Assembly: GCA_024276425.1 (NCBI GenBank)
Contig: JAJRXF010000173.1
Location: 1-37,903, forward strand
From: Actinomycetes bacterium
GTDB taxonomy: Bacteria > Actinomycetota > Acidimicrobiia > Acidimicrobiales > SZUA-35
Direction: 5' to 3'
Length of the DNA stretch: 37,903 nucleotides
Shown here: positions 8,936-16,595 of the stretch, one piece after another
How positions within the stretch are numbered: the stretch's first letter is position 1
How the letters are laid out: each line of letters begins with the position of its first letter
The notes under the pieces: generated by a model
Told to the model about the DNA's origin: nothing
Database searches by the model: none
What the model saw: only the letters and a program-made list of their open reading frames with translations
Translations under genes and position numbers: made by a program

Positions 8936-10495
8936 ATGACATTGCATCGCCGAGAGGCCCTCGAACTCCTACTTGGAGCCGGTGCCCTTGTGGCATTGGG
9001 TGGATGTCGATCCGATGCGTCCGATTCCGCTGGCAGTCTCTCGAGCGCACTTTCCAGCCCCGAGGCGACCGCCCCTGAGGTGGTGTCGCTCGAAGCCGAG
9101 GTTAGAGATCTGAAACTAAGCCTCTGGGCAGAGGCATCGGTGGCCACGATCGCCGCTGGCCTAACCAGCGATGTTTATTCCTTCGGAGCGAAAGTTATCG
9201 AAGGCGATCCAGGCAGCATCACCCCCGGTCCGTCCTATCTTGGGCCAACAATCCACCTTCGGCCCGGCCAACGGGTTCAGATCAGTTTTGAGAACCGTCT
9301 TGAGGACGAGAGCATCGTTCATTGGCACGGACTGGTGGTGCCTCAGGACCAGGACGGCCAACCCGCCGACTCGGTGGACCCGGGAGAGACATATGACTAC
9401 GACTTCGTAGTCGACAACGATCCCGGCACCTATTGGTACCACCCGCATCCTCATGCCAAGACTGGTGAACAGGTGTATCGAGGTTTAGCCGGGATGCTTC
9501 TCATCCATGGTGATGAACCAGACCTTCCAAGCGGGGCAAACGATCTCTCCCTTGTTCTGCAGGACCGGACCATCGGGGCAGACGGCCAGCTTCAGTATGT
9601 CGGAAACATGCGCGACCAGATGGCCGGGTTTGTCGGGTCGACCCTGGTCACCAATGGGGTGGCCGACCTCGTCACAATGGTGAACCCAGAGCCGTATCGT
9701 CTTCGCATACTCAACGGCGCCAACTCGCGAACCTCCTATCTCACCCTGTCCACCGGAGACCCAATCACCGCCATAGCCGTCGATGGCCACCTTCTCCCCG
9801 AAGCTCGCACCATCCCCGGCCTAGTAATCACACCAGCCCAGCGCACGGACCTTTGGATCGATTTCTCCAACTATGAAGCTGGTCAACGGATCGAGCTACT
9901 AAGCGCCAATACATTCAACGAGGCTGGAAACATGATGGGCGGGGGTATGGGTGGCGGCGGTGAACTCTCGCTCGACCCACAAACGGCGATGACCTTCGTG
10001 GTCAGTGACGCCCCGTCAAGTAAAGGAGAACTCCCGGCATCGCTCGGACGGCCCGTCGACTTTGGTCTCGACGACGCCATCAACCCGACCGAGCCCAAGG
10101 AGTTTGTTCTTACCACCCGTCGAGGCTCCCATTGGATCAACGACCTTCAATGGGAAGGGCGCAAGTCGTCCGAACCAGAACAAGTCAAGGCGGGAACCAT
10201 CGAGGTGTGGGACTTTGTCGGACAATCCCCGCTCGCCCACCCTATGCATGTGCACGGAAAGTCCTTCAGCGTTATCGGTAGAACCTGGGATGATGAGTCT
10301 GCGGCCGATTCTTGGGCCCAGATCTCTGATGGAATAATCGACGACGGACTCCGCGACACGGTCCTTGTCTGGCCGGGACAACGCGTCAGAATCGCTGTTC
10401 CGATCGCCGACCACCTTGGCTACTTTTTGTACCACTGCCATATCCTCGAACACGAAGACGACGGCATGATGCGCAACTTCAACGTAAGCGCCTAA
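8936..10495 (+). CDS. Multicopper oxidase, Tat-exported lipoprotein
   Basis: A 519-residue laccase-like oxidase. The N-terminus MTLHRREALELLLGAG has a twin arginine and hydrophobic core, and ALGGC fits a lipobox, so it is probably Tat-exported and lipid-anchored outside the cell. Copper ligands are visible: HWHG (H129, H131), YHPHPH (H169, H171), HPMHVHG (H435, H438, H440) and HCHILEHEDDGM (H500, C501, H502, H506, axial M511), completing type 1, 2 and 3 sites. A short Met/Gly-rich loop (NMMGGGMGGGG) recalls copper-responsive CueO-like enzymes. The ATG at 8936 has AAAGG nine bases upstream; an in-frame GTG at 8870 overlapping the NRPS stop is an alternative. It shares the operon with the polymer genes, but its substrate is unknown. 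Confidence 0.9.
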   Translation: MTLHRREALELLLGAGALVALGGCRSDASDSAGSLSSALSSPEATAPEVVSLEAEVRDLKLSLWAEASVATIAAGLTSDVYSFGAKVIEGDPGSITPGPSYLGPTIHLRPGQRVQISFENRLEDESIVHWHGLVVPQDQDGQPADSVDPGETYDYDFVVDNDPGTYWYHPHPHAKTGEQVYRGLAGMLLIHGDEPDLPSGANDLSLVLQDRTIGADGQLQYVGNMRDQMAGFVGSTLVTNGVADLVTMVNPEPYRLRILNGANSRTSYLTLSTGDPITAIAVDGHLLPEARTIPGLVITPAQRTDLWIDFSNYEAGQRIELLSANTFNEAGNMMGGGMGGGGELSLDPQTAMTFVVSDAPSSKGELPASLGRPVDFGLDDAINPTEPKEFVLTTRRGSHWINDLQWEGRKSSEPEQVKAGTIEVWDFVGQSPLAHPMHVHGKSFSVIGRTWDDESAADSWAQISDGIIDDGLRDTVLVWPGQRVRIAVPIADHLGYFLYHCHILEHEDDGMMRNFNVSA

Positions 10496-10526
10496 CCGGG
10501 GCTGTCAGCCAACCTGCCAACCCCGG
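10496..10526 (+). terminator. Hairpin after the multicopper oxidase gene
   Basis: CCGGGG (10496-10501) pairs with CCCCGG (10521-10526) right after the stop codon. No run of T follows, so it is at best a weak or factor-assisted terminator between convergent genes. Confidence 0.35.
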
Positions 10527-10547
10527 GGCAGCCTATTGCCGAGAGCG

Positions 10548-10880
10548 CTAGTGGAGATCGGAAAGAACTCCGTAGTTCTCAGCCAAGAGATAGTAGAAGA
10601 CCACACGGCCCTTTCGACGGTCGTCCTTCATCGTTTCGCAAACCGACTTGATGGCACCATCAAGCTCCGCGTCGGATTCGCTGCGCCCAAGCTTCTTCTT
10701 TAGCCAACTATTTCGGACTCGCTCAAGCTCGGAGGGATCGCTGCATGAGACCAAAGCCGAGTCGCCATTCGGGTTAGCGAGAGCGATTCCGAGGTGCTTC
10801 ACGATCCCGGCTACTGCCGCCTCATCGGCGTCGGGACGGTATTTCTTCACTCCGGGGAGGAAGTCTTGTACCTTTGCCAT
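10548..10880 (-). CDS. DUF2853 family protein
   Basis: A 110-residue soluble protein, the full length of the DUF2853 family. Recognisable are ALVSCSDPSELERVRNSWL, KKLGRSESDAELDGAIKSVC and the end RRKGRVVFYYLLAENYG. The family is a small all-helical protein of unknown function found across proteobacteria and actinobacteria. AAAGGAG about 8 bases before the ATG supports the start. It is convergent with the multicopper oxidase and lies behind a hairpin that separates it from the DUF6159 gene, so it is probably monocistronic. Confidence 0.88.
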   Translation of the reverse strand: MAKVQDFLPGVKKYRPDADEAAVAGIVKHLGIALANPNGDSALVSCSDPSELERVRNSWLKKKLGRSESDAELDGAIKSVCETMKDDRRKGRVVFYYLLAENYGVLSDLH

Positions 10881-10933
10881 GTTGTCATGCTCCTTTAGTT
10901 GGAGGGCCTGTCACCCGTCTACAAGCTAGCAAA

Positions 10934-10957
10934 GAAATACCCTGGCATCGGTATTTC
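10934..10957 (-). terminator. Inverted repeat between DUF6159 and DUF2853 genes
   Basis: GAAATACC (10934-10941) and GGTATTTC (10950-10957) form a perfect 8-bp stem with an 8-base loop, 20 bases downstream of the minus-strand DUF6159 stop. On the minus strand it is followed by TTTGC, a weak T run. It may end DUF6159 transcription, or act as an operator for DUF2853. Confidence 0.4.
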
Positions 10958-10977
10958 GCAAAGACGCTCATACCGAC

Positions 10978-11811
10978 TTAGCGTGGCCGAAATGCCTGTT
11001 GCATCAGGCTGGATTCAAAACTTGGAACAACCTGGTTGGTCGCAAACCGATAGAGCGCCGTCTGATAGACCACCGACAGAGCCGACATCACGATCATCAC
11101 CATCACGATGCCAACAACCGCAAGCACTAGGGCAAGCGCAGTGACCGCCACCGAGCCAACGATTGCCCCCAGAACCCCAATGGCAATGAAAGGAAGCATG
11201 GCCAAGAACCCGACCAATCCAAGTCCGACGTGGCCAGCCAACCCTTCTCCCCATGCCTTGCGCAGGAGACCGGCCGAGCGTTTCACCGCATCGATCGGCC
11301 CAACATTTTCCAGCACCAGAATAGGCAAAACCAAGAATGTCACTGCGGCCCAAGCGAGGCCGCCCAAGAACCCAAGCAGGCCACCCAGGAAGCCGGCACG
11401 CTGCTGAAGGGTACGAATGAGATGAGACACAGTGGCAGAGACAAGAGCCCACGGAAGAATCCGACCGAGCCGGCTGGTTGCTCCTCCCAGAGCTGACCCG
11501 AGGGTCGGGTCTCCCCCGGACATTCTCTGGTTGGCGGCATGAACCAAGGCCGAATTGAAGAAGATGGTTACGAAGGCCAAGACAAAGTAGATCAACGCTG
11601 CCAGAACATAGGTGACCGGAGTGGTCTGAAAGCTGGCGTTGGTCAGATCGCCTTGAACGCTGACCGACAGCCAAAGAGGATACGCGAATAAGCCAATCAT
11701 AAGCAATGAGGACAAGGCCGACAGGACGGGCAACACAAGGAGTTCTCCATCCTGTCGAAGCACTGACCACGACGACTTGAATAGTTCGATGGATGTAGAT
11801 ACTCGTCCCAT
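10978..11811 (-). CDS. DUF6159 family integral membrane protein
   Basis: A 277-residue polytopic membrane protein from the ATG at 11811. The start MGRVSTSIELFKSSWSVL and the pattern of about six hydrophobic segments fit DUF6159. It includes a FFNSALVHAANQRM segment after the second helix, and VLENVGPIDAVKRSAGLLRKAWGEG, a conserved amphipathic block shared with DUF4013/DUF6159 glycerophosphoryl-type membrane proteins. In-frame upstream starts would add an unconserved basic tail of about 50 residues, so the shorter form is preferred. No strong ribosome binding site is seen. Function is unknown. It is divergent from the PI-PLC-like gene at 11946. Confidence 0.8.
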   Translation of the reverse strand: MGRVSTSIELFKSSWSVLRQDGELLVLPVLSALSSLLMIGLFAYPLWLSVSVQGDLTNASFQTTPVTYVLAALIYFVLAFVTIFFNSALVHAANQRMSGGDPTLGSALGGATSRLGRILPWALVSATVSHLIRTLQQRAGFLGGLLGFLGGLAWAAVTFLVLPILVLENVGPIDAVKRSAGLLRKAWGEGLAGHVGLGLVGFLAMLPFIAIGVLGAIVGSVAVTALALVLAVVGIVMVMIVMSALSVVYQTALYRFATNQVVPSFESSLMQQAFRPR

Positions 11812-11945
11812 AACCGACCAGCTTGGCAGAACGCGACCCATTCGGCCAGCACAACTAGCCAAAGGACCAATGCGGACCACACCAAATCTCGGCATCCTTA
11901 GGGGGAGGTGAGTACTCTTGGCCACAATGAAGAAGCGGCACAATA

Positions 11946-14276
11946 GTGGATAGCTCAACTCGTCGACGTCTAAGAATCTCCCGAATTCTTTATGCGGCCA
12001 CCTTTGTTCTGACCCTCATTTCCGGGCCAATACTCTACGTCTCATCCGTGATTGATGACGAGGACGCCTTCGTTTCCGTAGCAGATCAGATCGTCGCCCG
12101 CCCCGAGGTTCGGACCGTCATCGCAGAGTCCGTCACGACCATCACCTTCGAGGCCCTAGCCGCAGATGAGGCCCTGGCCGACGTTCTCCCCGACCAGGCC
12201 AAGACCTTTGCTGTGCCTCTGACCAGAATCGCCACCAGCCAACTCACCGACGCGGCCTTCCGGCTACTCGATACCGAAATTGCGGTTGAAGTTCGCGACA
12301 CCGCCCTGCGTGAGGTGCACAGGCAGATCACGGCCGATACCGACGAGGTCACCATTGACCTGCGAGCGGTACTGGTCCGCACCAGTAGAGAGATTGGTGG
12401 GCCCACCATTGGGGCCGGAGTGGCCAAGTTTGTTTCCGGTCGGGACACCGGACGGTACACCCTGGCCCCGGCCGGAAGCTCAACCGCCAAGCTTGTCGCC
12501 GCCGTCCGGCTCGTTCCCACCTTGGGGGCTCTAGTTGCCTTCGCAGCCCTTGCCTTCCTTGTTCTGGGCATCTTGGTTGCCCCCGACCGACGCCGCGGTC
12601 TCATCGTTGGTGGTCTAACTCTTGCGGCGAGTGCGGCGGTATCCACACTGGCCATCTGGGTCGTGCTGTTTGCCGTCCTTGGTGCCAGCGGAGCCGAATC
12701 CGGGATTGGCGTGGCTGTGGCCGAAATTGTGGCCAGCGACTTTGCCCAACAAGAGCGCGGCATCATTGTCAATGGAGCGGTGCTGGCCCTGATTGGACTT
12801 CTACTGGGTGAACGGCCCTCCGCGGTGGCCATTCGGTCGTTACCCGGCCACCTCTGGTCTAGAAGGCCAGGACTCTCCCAGAGCATTGCCAACATCATCG
12901 GCGACAATCCTCCTCTTGCTCGGGCCGGCGTCTGGTTTACCGGGCTGTTCGCCATCAGCTTGTGGTCATCACCGACAAAGCGAATCCTCCTGACCATTCT
13001 GGCGTTGAGCATCGCAAGCCAAATCGGGATCTGGCTTGCCACCAATCCGGGCGAAGCAGCCAACCGCTGGAGGAAGCAAGTCGGCTTCTCCATCAGCCCA
13101 CCAAGGCGGGCCGAAGACAACTCCTCCCGCATCCGAATCAACCTTGGTGTGATCACCGCTGTGCTGATTCTCTTGTGGCCAGCATGGAGCACCAGTGTGG
13201 TGACCGTCATCGTCGCCCTTGGTGCCTTGGCCCAAGCTCTGGTCGATCTGCCAGCCGCTCGCAGGATGGCCCGCCAGACGAAACCGACCACCACCGAGCA
13301 GGTTGCGACCCCGAAGCGTCAGCGAAGGTATCTGGTGGCCGGAACAGCGGTTGGTGCCTTTGCCATTCTCGGCGTGCTCTCAACCAGTGGGGCAACCGAA
13401 CGAACTGCGGCATCCTCTGACTGCAATGGTTTGGCACAACTCTGCGATCGGCGTATCGACGAGGTTGTGTTCGCCGGATCACATAACTCCATGTCCTCCA
13501 CCGAACTCGGCTGGGAACTCGCCATGCAGACCGGTGACATCGTCGCCCAACTCGACGACGGTATTCGTGCCCTGCTCATCGATGCTCTGTACTGGAAAAA
13601 GCAAGGGTCGCTCGATGGTGGGGATGAGGCCGCGGCGGCTTCCATCATCGAGGCAGCCCTGAGCGAAGACGAACCGATGCCGGGAGCTTGGCTTTGTCAC
13701 GGATTCTGCGCGCTCGGTGCTACCGATCTGACTGGAGGTCTGGCCGATATCGCATTGTGGCTTGAGACGAACCCTCGAGAAGTTCTCCTCATCATCGTCC
13801 AGGATGAGATTTCTGAATCCGATCTGATGGAGGCGTTTGAGGCCAGCGGATTGCGTCGATACGCCTACACCCACGAGCCCGGCTCTCCTTTCCCAACCCT
13901 GGGAGCGATGATCGAGGCTGATCAGCGAATTCTCGTTTACGGCGAGAACGGTGGCAGTCCGACCAGTTGGTTCCAAAATGCATGGGACACTGCCTTTACC
14001 GAGACCCCCTACACCTTCTCTCTCCGCAGCGAGTTCTCCTGCGCCCCCAATCGGGGAGTCGAAACCAACCCTCTCTTCCTCATCAATCATTGGCTGACAA
14101 CGGGAATCCCGGTCAAGGAGGCGGCCGCCACCATCAACAGCCGGGAAGCCCTTCTCAAGCGTGTCGAGGATTGCCGCTCTGAGCGAGGCAGGCTGCCAAC
14201 GGTTCTTGCCACCGACTTTTCCCAGACCGGAGATCTTGTCGCGGTGGTTGATGAACTTAATGGCTTGGCCAACTAG
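11946..14276 (+). CDS. Membrane-anchored PI-PLC X-like phosphodiesterase
   Basis: A 776-residue protein from a GTG. The first 480 residues hold a TM helix (about 17-38), an extracytoplasmic region of about 140 residues, and then seven or eight further hydrophobic segments up to about 480. The C-terminal 290 residues resemble the PI-PLC-X/PLC-like phosphodiesterase barrel: H513 in VVFAGSHNSMS is the first catalytic histidine, ALLIDALYW follows the second strand, and H585 in WLCHGFCALG is the second catalytic histidine. Several cysteines (SSDCNGLAQLCDRR, CHGFC) suggest an extracytoplasmic catalytic domain with disulfides. The substrate, probably a phospholipid or glycolipid headgroup, cannot be told. 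An 8-codon ORF (ATG 11927) overlaps the start. Confidence 0.82.
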   Translation: MDSSTRRRLRISRILYAATFVLTLISGPILYVSSVIDDEDAFVSVADQIVARPEVRTVIAESVTTITFEALAADEALADVLPDQAKTFAVPLTRIATSQLTDAAFRLLDTEIAVEVRDTALREVHRQITADTDEVTIDLRAVLVRTSREIGGPTIGAGVAKFVSGRDTGRYTLAPAGSSTAKLVAAVRLVPTLGALVAFAALAFLVLGILVAPDRRRGLIVGGLTLAASAAVSTLAIWVVLFAVLGASGAESGIGVAVAEIVASDFAQQERGIIVNGAVLALIGLLLGERPSAVAIRSLPGHLWSRRPGLSQSIANIIGDNPPLARAGVWFTGLFAISLWSSPTKRILLTILALSIASQIGIWLATNPGEAANRWRKQVGFSISPPRRAEDNSSRIRINLGVITAVLILLWPAWSTSVVTVIVALGALAQALVDLPAARRMARQTKPTTTEQVATPKRQRRYLVAGTAVGAFAILGVLSTSGATERTAASSDCNGLAQLCDRRIDEVVFAGSHNSMSSTELGWELAMQTGDIVAQLDDGIRALLIDALYWKKQGSLDGGDEAAAASIIEAALSEDEPMPGAWLCHGFCALGATDLTGGLADIALWLETNPREVLLIIVQDEISESDLMEAFEASGLRRYAYTHEPGSPFPTLGAMIEADQRILVYGENGGSPTSWFQNAWDTAFTETPYTFSLRSEFSCAPNRGVETNPLFLINHWLTTGIPVKEAAATINSREALLKRVEDCRSERGRLPTVLATDFSQTGDLVAVVDELNGLAN

Positions 14277-14291
14277 CCGCCGAATCAGAAC

Positions 14292-15611
14292 CTAACCATG
14301 GACAGACATTGATGAGTCTGGATGACGATCTCGATTTCGACTGAAGAAGCCGACGTCGATGTCGCAGCCGGTGTAAGGGCCCCGCACCACCAGGGGATTT
14401 TGATCATGGTCAAGCCCATCCTCTACCTCCTCGATGAGCTCCGCCATCACATGACCGGCAATCCCAGCGTTCTTGAATTGATTCCCGCTGGTTCCAATAG
14501 CGACATAAAAGCCGTCCAAGTCTGTTCGGTCATAAATGGGAATCCAATCACTACTGACGTCATAGAGGCCGACAACCCCCAGTTTCTTGTGAGGCACTCC
14601 GAGGCTCGGAATCCGCTTGTTGGCCCGGTACACCTGGGCCTCCCAGCGCTCACTGGTGACTTCCGGATTAAAATCGTCGGGATCGGCCCAGTCTGGCTCG
14701 TCACACTCGGGATCGGTTCCGCCAATCAGCACATTGCTTCCAAGGTGAGGGCGCAAATAGATGCCGTTGTCGTCATCGGCGATATTGGTCCCGCTATGGC
14801 CGAAACCAAAGTCCTCCGGGGCTGGCACCTGATGGATCTCGTGTCGCATTGGCCGGGTCGAAATAGCCATTGATCCGGCTAGACCCGCCATCTCGTTGAC
14901 GATGGCGCTATGGGGTCCAGCCACGTTCACCACAACCTCGCTCGACATCTCGGTCCCATCGCGAAGTACCACTCCTTGACAACGGTCATCGCGTCGAACG
15001 ATGGAAGCGATTTCTGTACCAAACCGAAACACCGCGCCTTTTGCCTCGGCCGCTCGCATCAGATTGTGAGCCGCTAGCGTTGGGTCATCGACATAGCCAG
15101 AGTCTGGGCTGTATAGCGCTCCGGCTAACTGGCCGGTGGCCGGCTCCCAAAAAGCTTCATCAGTCGGGCTGATCGGTGGTCCGTACCGCCCAAGGTCCAA
15201 CGACGGATAACGATCGGCTAGATCGGCGGCCGTCCACTCCTCATAGGGAACACCAATGTCATCCCACAGTGGCTTGACACGCTCGGAATGATCACCAGGA
15301 CCAACCGACAAGGTTGCCATCCCGCATTGGATAAACCGGGCGAGGCCATTCTCGTCTGGTACTTCCAAGTACTGTTCCCAATTCCGCCAGTAATGCATGC
15401 CCTCCCAGGCCATCATTACTCCAGCCGTAGTGGAATAGCTGAACCGAATGATCGACCCCGAACTGCTGGTCGATCCGTAGCCTGCTCCGGCTCCCTTGTC
15501 CAGGTTTAGCGTCCTCCATCCTCGCCGCGCCAGTTCGTAGGCAACCGCACAACCAATAACTCCGGCGCCAACAATTATTGCGTCGTACTCCGACGCTGTT
15601 CCCTCGGCCAT
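14292..15611 (-). CDS. FAD-dependent oxidoreductase (DAO family, sarcosine/glycine oxidase-like)
   Basis: A 439-residue soluble flavoenzyme. The N-terminal dinucleotide-binding motif is DAIIVGAGVIGCAVAYELARRG, ending with LDKG rather than the usual acidic E. GYGSTSSSGSIIRFSY near residue 50 is the FAD-contacting loop of DAO-family amine oxidases, and VYRANKRIPSLG plus GLYDVSSDWIPIYDRTDLDGFYVAIGTSGNQFKNAG form the C-terminal FAD segment. These enzymes oxidise secondary or N-methylated amino acids. It is divergent from a LysR regulator at 15750 and close to a DMGDH-like gene, so a methylated-amine substrate is likely. Convergent with the PI-PLC gene, 15 bases apart. Confidence 0.85.
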   Translation of the reverse strand: MAEGTASEYDAIIVGAGVIGCAVAYELARRGWRTLNLDKGAGAGYGSTSSSGSIIRFSYSTTAGVMMAWEGMHYWRNWEQYLEVPDENGLARFIQCGMATLSVGPGDHSERVKPLWDDIGVPYEEWTAADLADRYPSLDLGRYGPPISPTDEAFWEPATGQLAGALYSPDSGYVDDPTLAAHNLMRAAEAKGAVFRFGTEIASIVRRDDRCQGVVLRDGTEMSSEVVVNVAGPHSAIVNEMAGLAGSMAISTRPMRHEIHQVPAPEDFGFGHSGTNIADDDNGIYLRPHLGSNVLIGGTDPECDEPDWADPDDFNPEVTSERWEAQVYRANKRIPSLGVPHKKLGVVGLYDVSSDWIPIYDRTDLDGFYVAIGTSGNQFKNAGIAGHVMAELIEEVEDGLDHDQNPLVVRGPYTGCDIDVGFFSRNRDRHPDSSMSVHG

Positions 15612-15647
15612 TGATGGATACTGGCAGATCGAGTAGCGCTTCGTCCA

Positions 15648-15691
15648 TGACGGTGACGCGGTTTGGCTCCGTCAGACCTGACATTTTGTCA
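15648..15691 (+). promoter_or_regulatory. LysR-type operator region between divergent genes
   Basis: TGACATTTTGTCA at 15679-15691 is an interrupted palindrome with the exact T-N11-A form of LysR boxes. A second dyad, TGACGG (15648-15653) with CCGTCA (15669-15674), lies next to it, nearer the FAD oxidoreductase start. The pair fits the two-site layout LysR regulators use to control a divergent target gene. Confidence 0.55.
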
Positions 15692-15749
15692 TGGACCATG
15701 CAGTCCCGTCGCTGCCCATCCCCAAGCCACACTCTGCCATACTTCGTCG

Positions 15750-16595
15750 GTGCGCCTTGACATCGAATCCCTCCGCACCTTTCGAGCATTGGTGGAGACC
15801 GGAAGTGTGACAAGCGCGGCCAAGCAACTGCATTTGACTCAATCGGCCGTGAGTTGGAAGATCAAGCGCCTGGAAGAGCGGGTGGGTGCTCCCTTGACTT
15901 CCCGAGACGGCCGAGAGCTGGTTATCACCGAACTCGGAGTGGAGTTGCTACACCACGCAGAACTCCTCGTCTCGGCCCACGACGTCGCGGTGGACAGCCT
16001 GCAGCGGTCGAAACTCCAGGGAACCATCCACCTTGGCATGAACGATGAACCCGATGCGATGGATGTTGCCGGTGTGCTCTCGCGATTCACCCGCCGCCAC
16101 CCACTGGTCCGCCTCCATATCAGGGTGGGACGAAGTGACCCGATTGCCAAGGAGATCCAAATCGGTCAGCTAGATCTGGGTTTAATCCAGACGCTACACC
16201 GGAGGAAAACCGATGAGGTGCTTTGGACCGAAACGCTGCAGTGGGTTTGTTCACCAACCTTCGAGTTGGCCGAGGATGCCCCCGTTCCGCTGGTGGCCTT
16301 CGGACCTGAATCGATGTACATGCCCACCATGGTGGAGGGTCTCGGCCGAGCTGGCCGGTCCCACTATCTGGCCTTCGAGGCCGAGTACAGCCCAGCGGTA
16401 CGCAACGCCATCATGGCTGGCTTCGGAGTCGGCATACTCCATGAGCGCAGTGTGGATCAGGGACTACGCCCCTGGACCACACCAGGCCTCGTCCACGACC
16501 TCCCCATGCCTGCGTTTGTTCTGCGGGTTTCTTCTCGATCCCGATCCCAAGCAGTCCGGGCACTGGTGGATGAGATCTTGAGTTCTGCCCTCTAG
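15750..16595 (+). CDS. LysR-family transcriptional regulator
   Basis: A 281-residue regulator. The HTH occupies residues 1-62: VRLDIESLRTFRALVETGSV, then SAAKQLHLTQSAVSWKIKRLEERVGAPL and the linker helix. The effector-binding domain follows (about 90-281), slightly short at the C-terminus. The GTG at 15750 is chosen because LysR proteins begin right before LDIESLRTF; an in-frame ATG at 15663 would add an unconserved Cys/Pro/His-rich tail. CATACT sits 6 bases before the GTG and there is no Shine-Dalgarno site, suggesting a leaderless mRNA. It probably controls the divergent FAD oxidoreductase. Its stop overlaps the convergent DMGDH-like stop in a CTAG. Confidence 0.88.
   Translation: MRLDIESLRTFRALVETGSVTSAAKQLHLTQSAVSWKIKRLEERVGAPLTSRDGRELVITELGVELLHHAELLVSAHDVAVDSLQRSKLQGTIHLGMNDEPDAMDVAGVLSRFTRRHPLVRLHIRVGRSDPIAKEIQIGQLDLGLIQTLHRRKTDEVLWTETLQWVCSPTFELAEDAPVPLVAFGPESMYMPTMVEGLGRAGRSHYLAFEAEYSPAVRNAIMAGFGVGILHERSVDQGLRPWTTPGLVHDLPMPAFVLRVSSRSRSQAVRALVDEILSSAL

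Noticed and set aside
12086-13294. 402-codon minus-strand open frame inside the PI-PLC-like gene
   Set aside because: Antisense shadow of a GC-rich coding gene: Arg/Ser/Pro/Ala-rich translation and no recognisable domain, while the plus strand encodes TM helices and a catalytic domain.
15292-15813. 173-codon minus-strand open frame across the FAD oxidoreductase start and LysR intergenic region
   Set aside because: Overlaps two well-supported genes in other frames and has no similarity or ribosome binding site.
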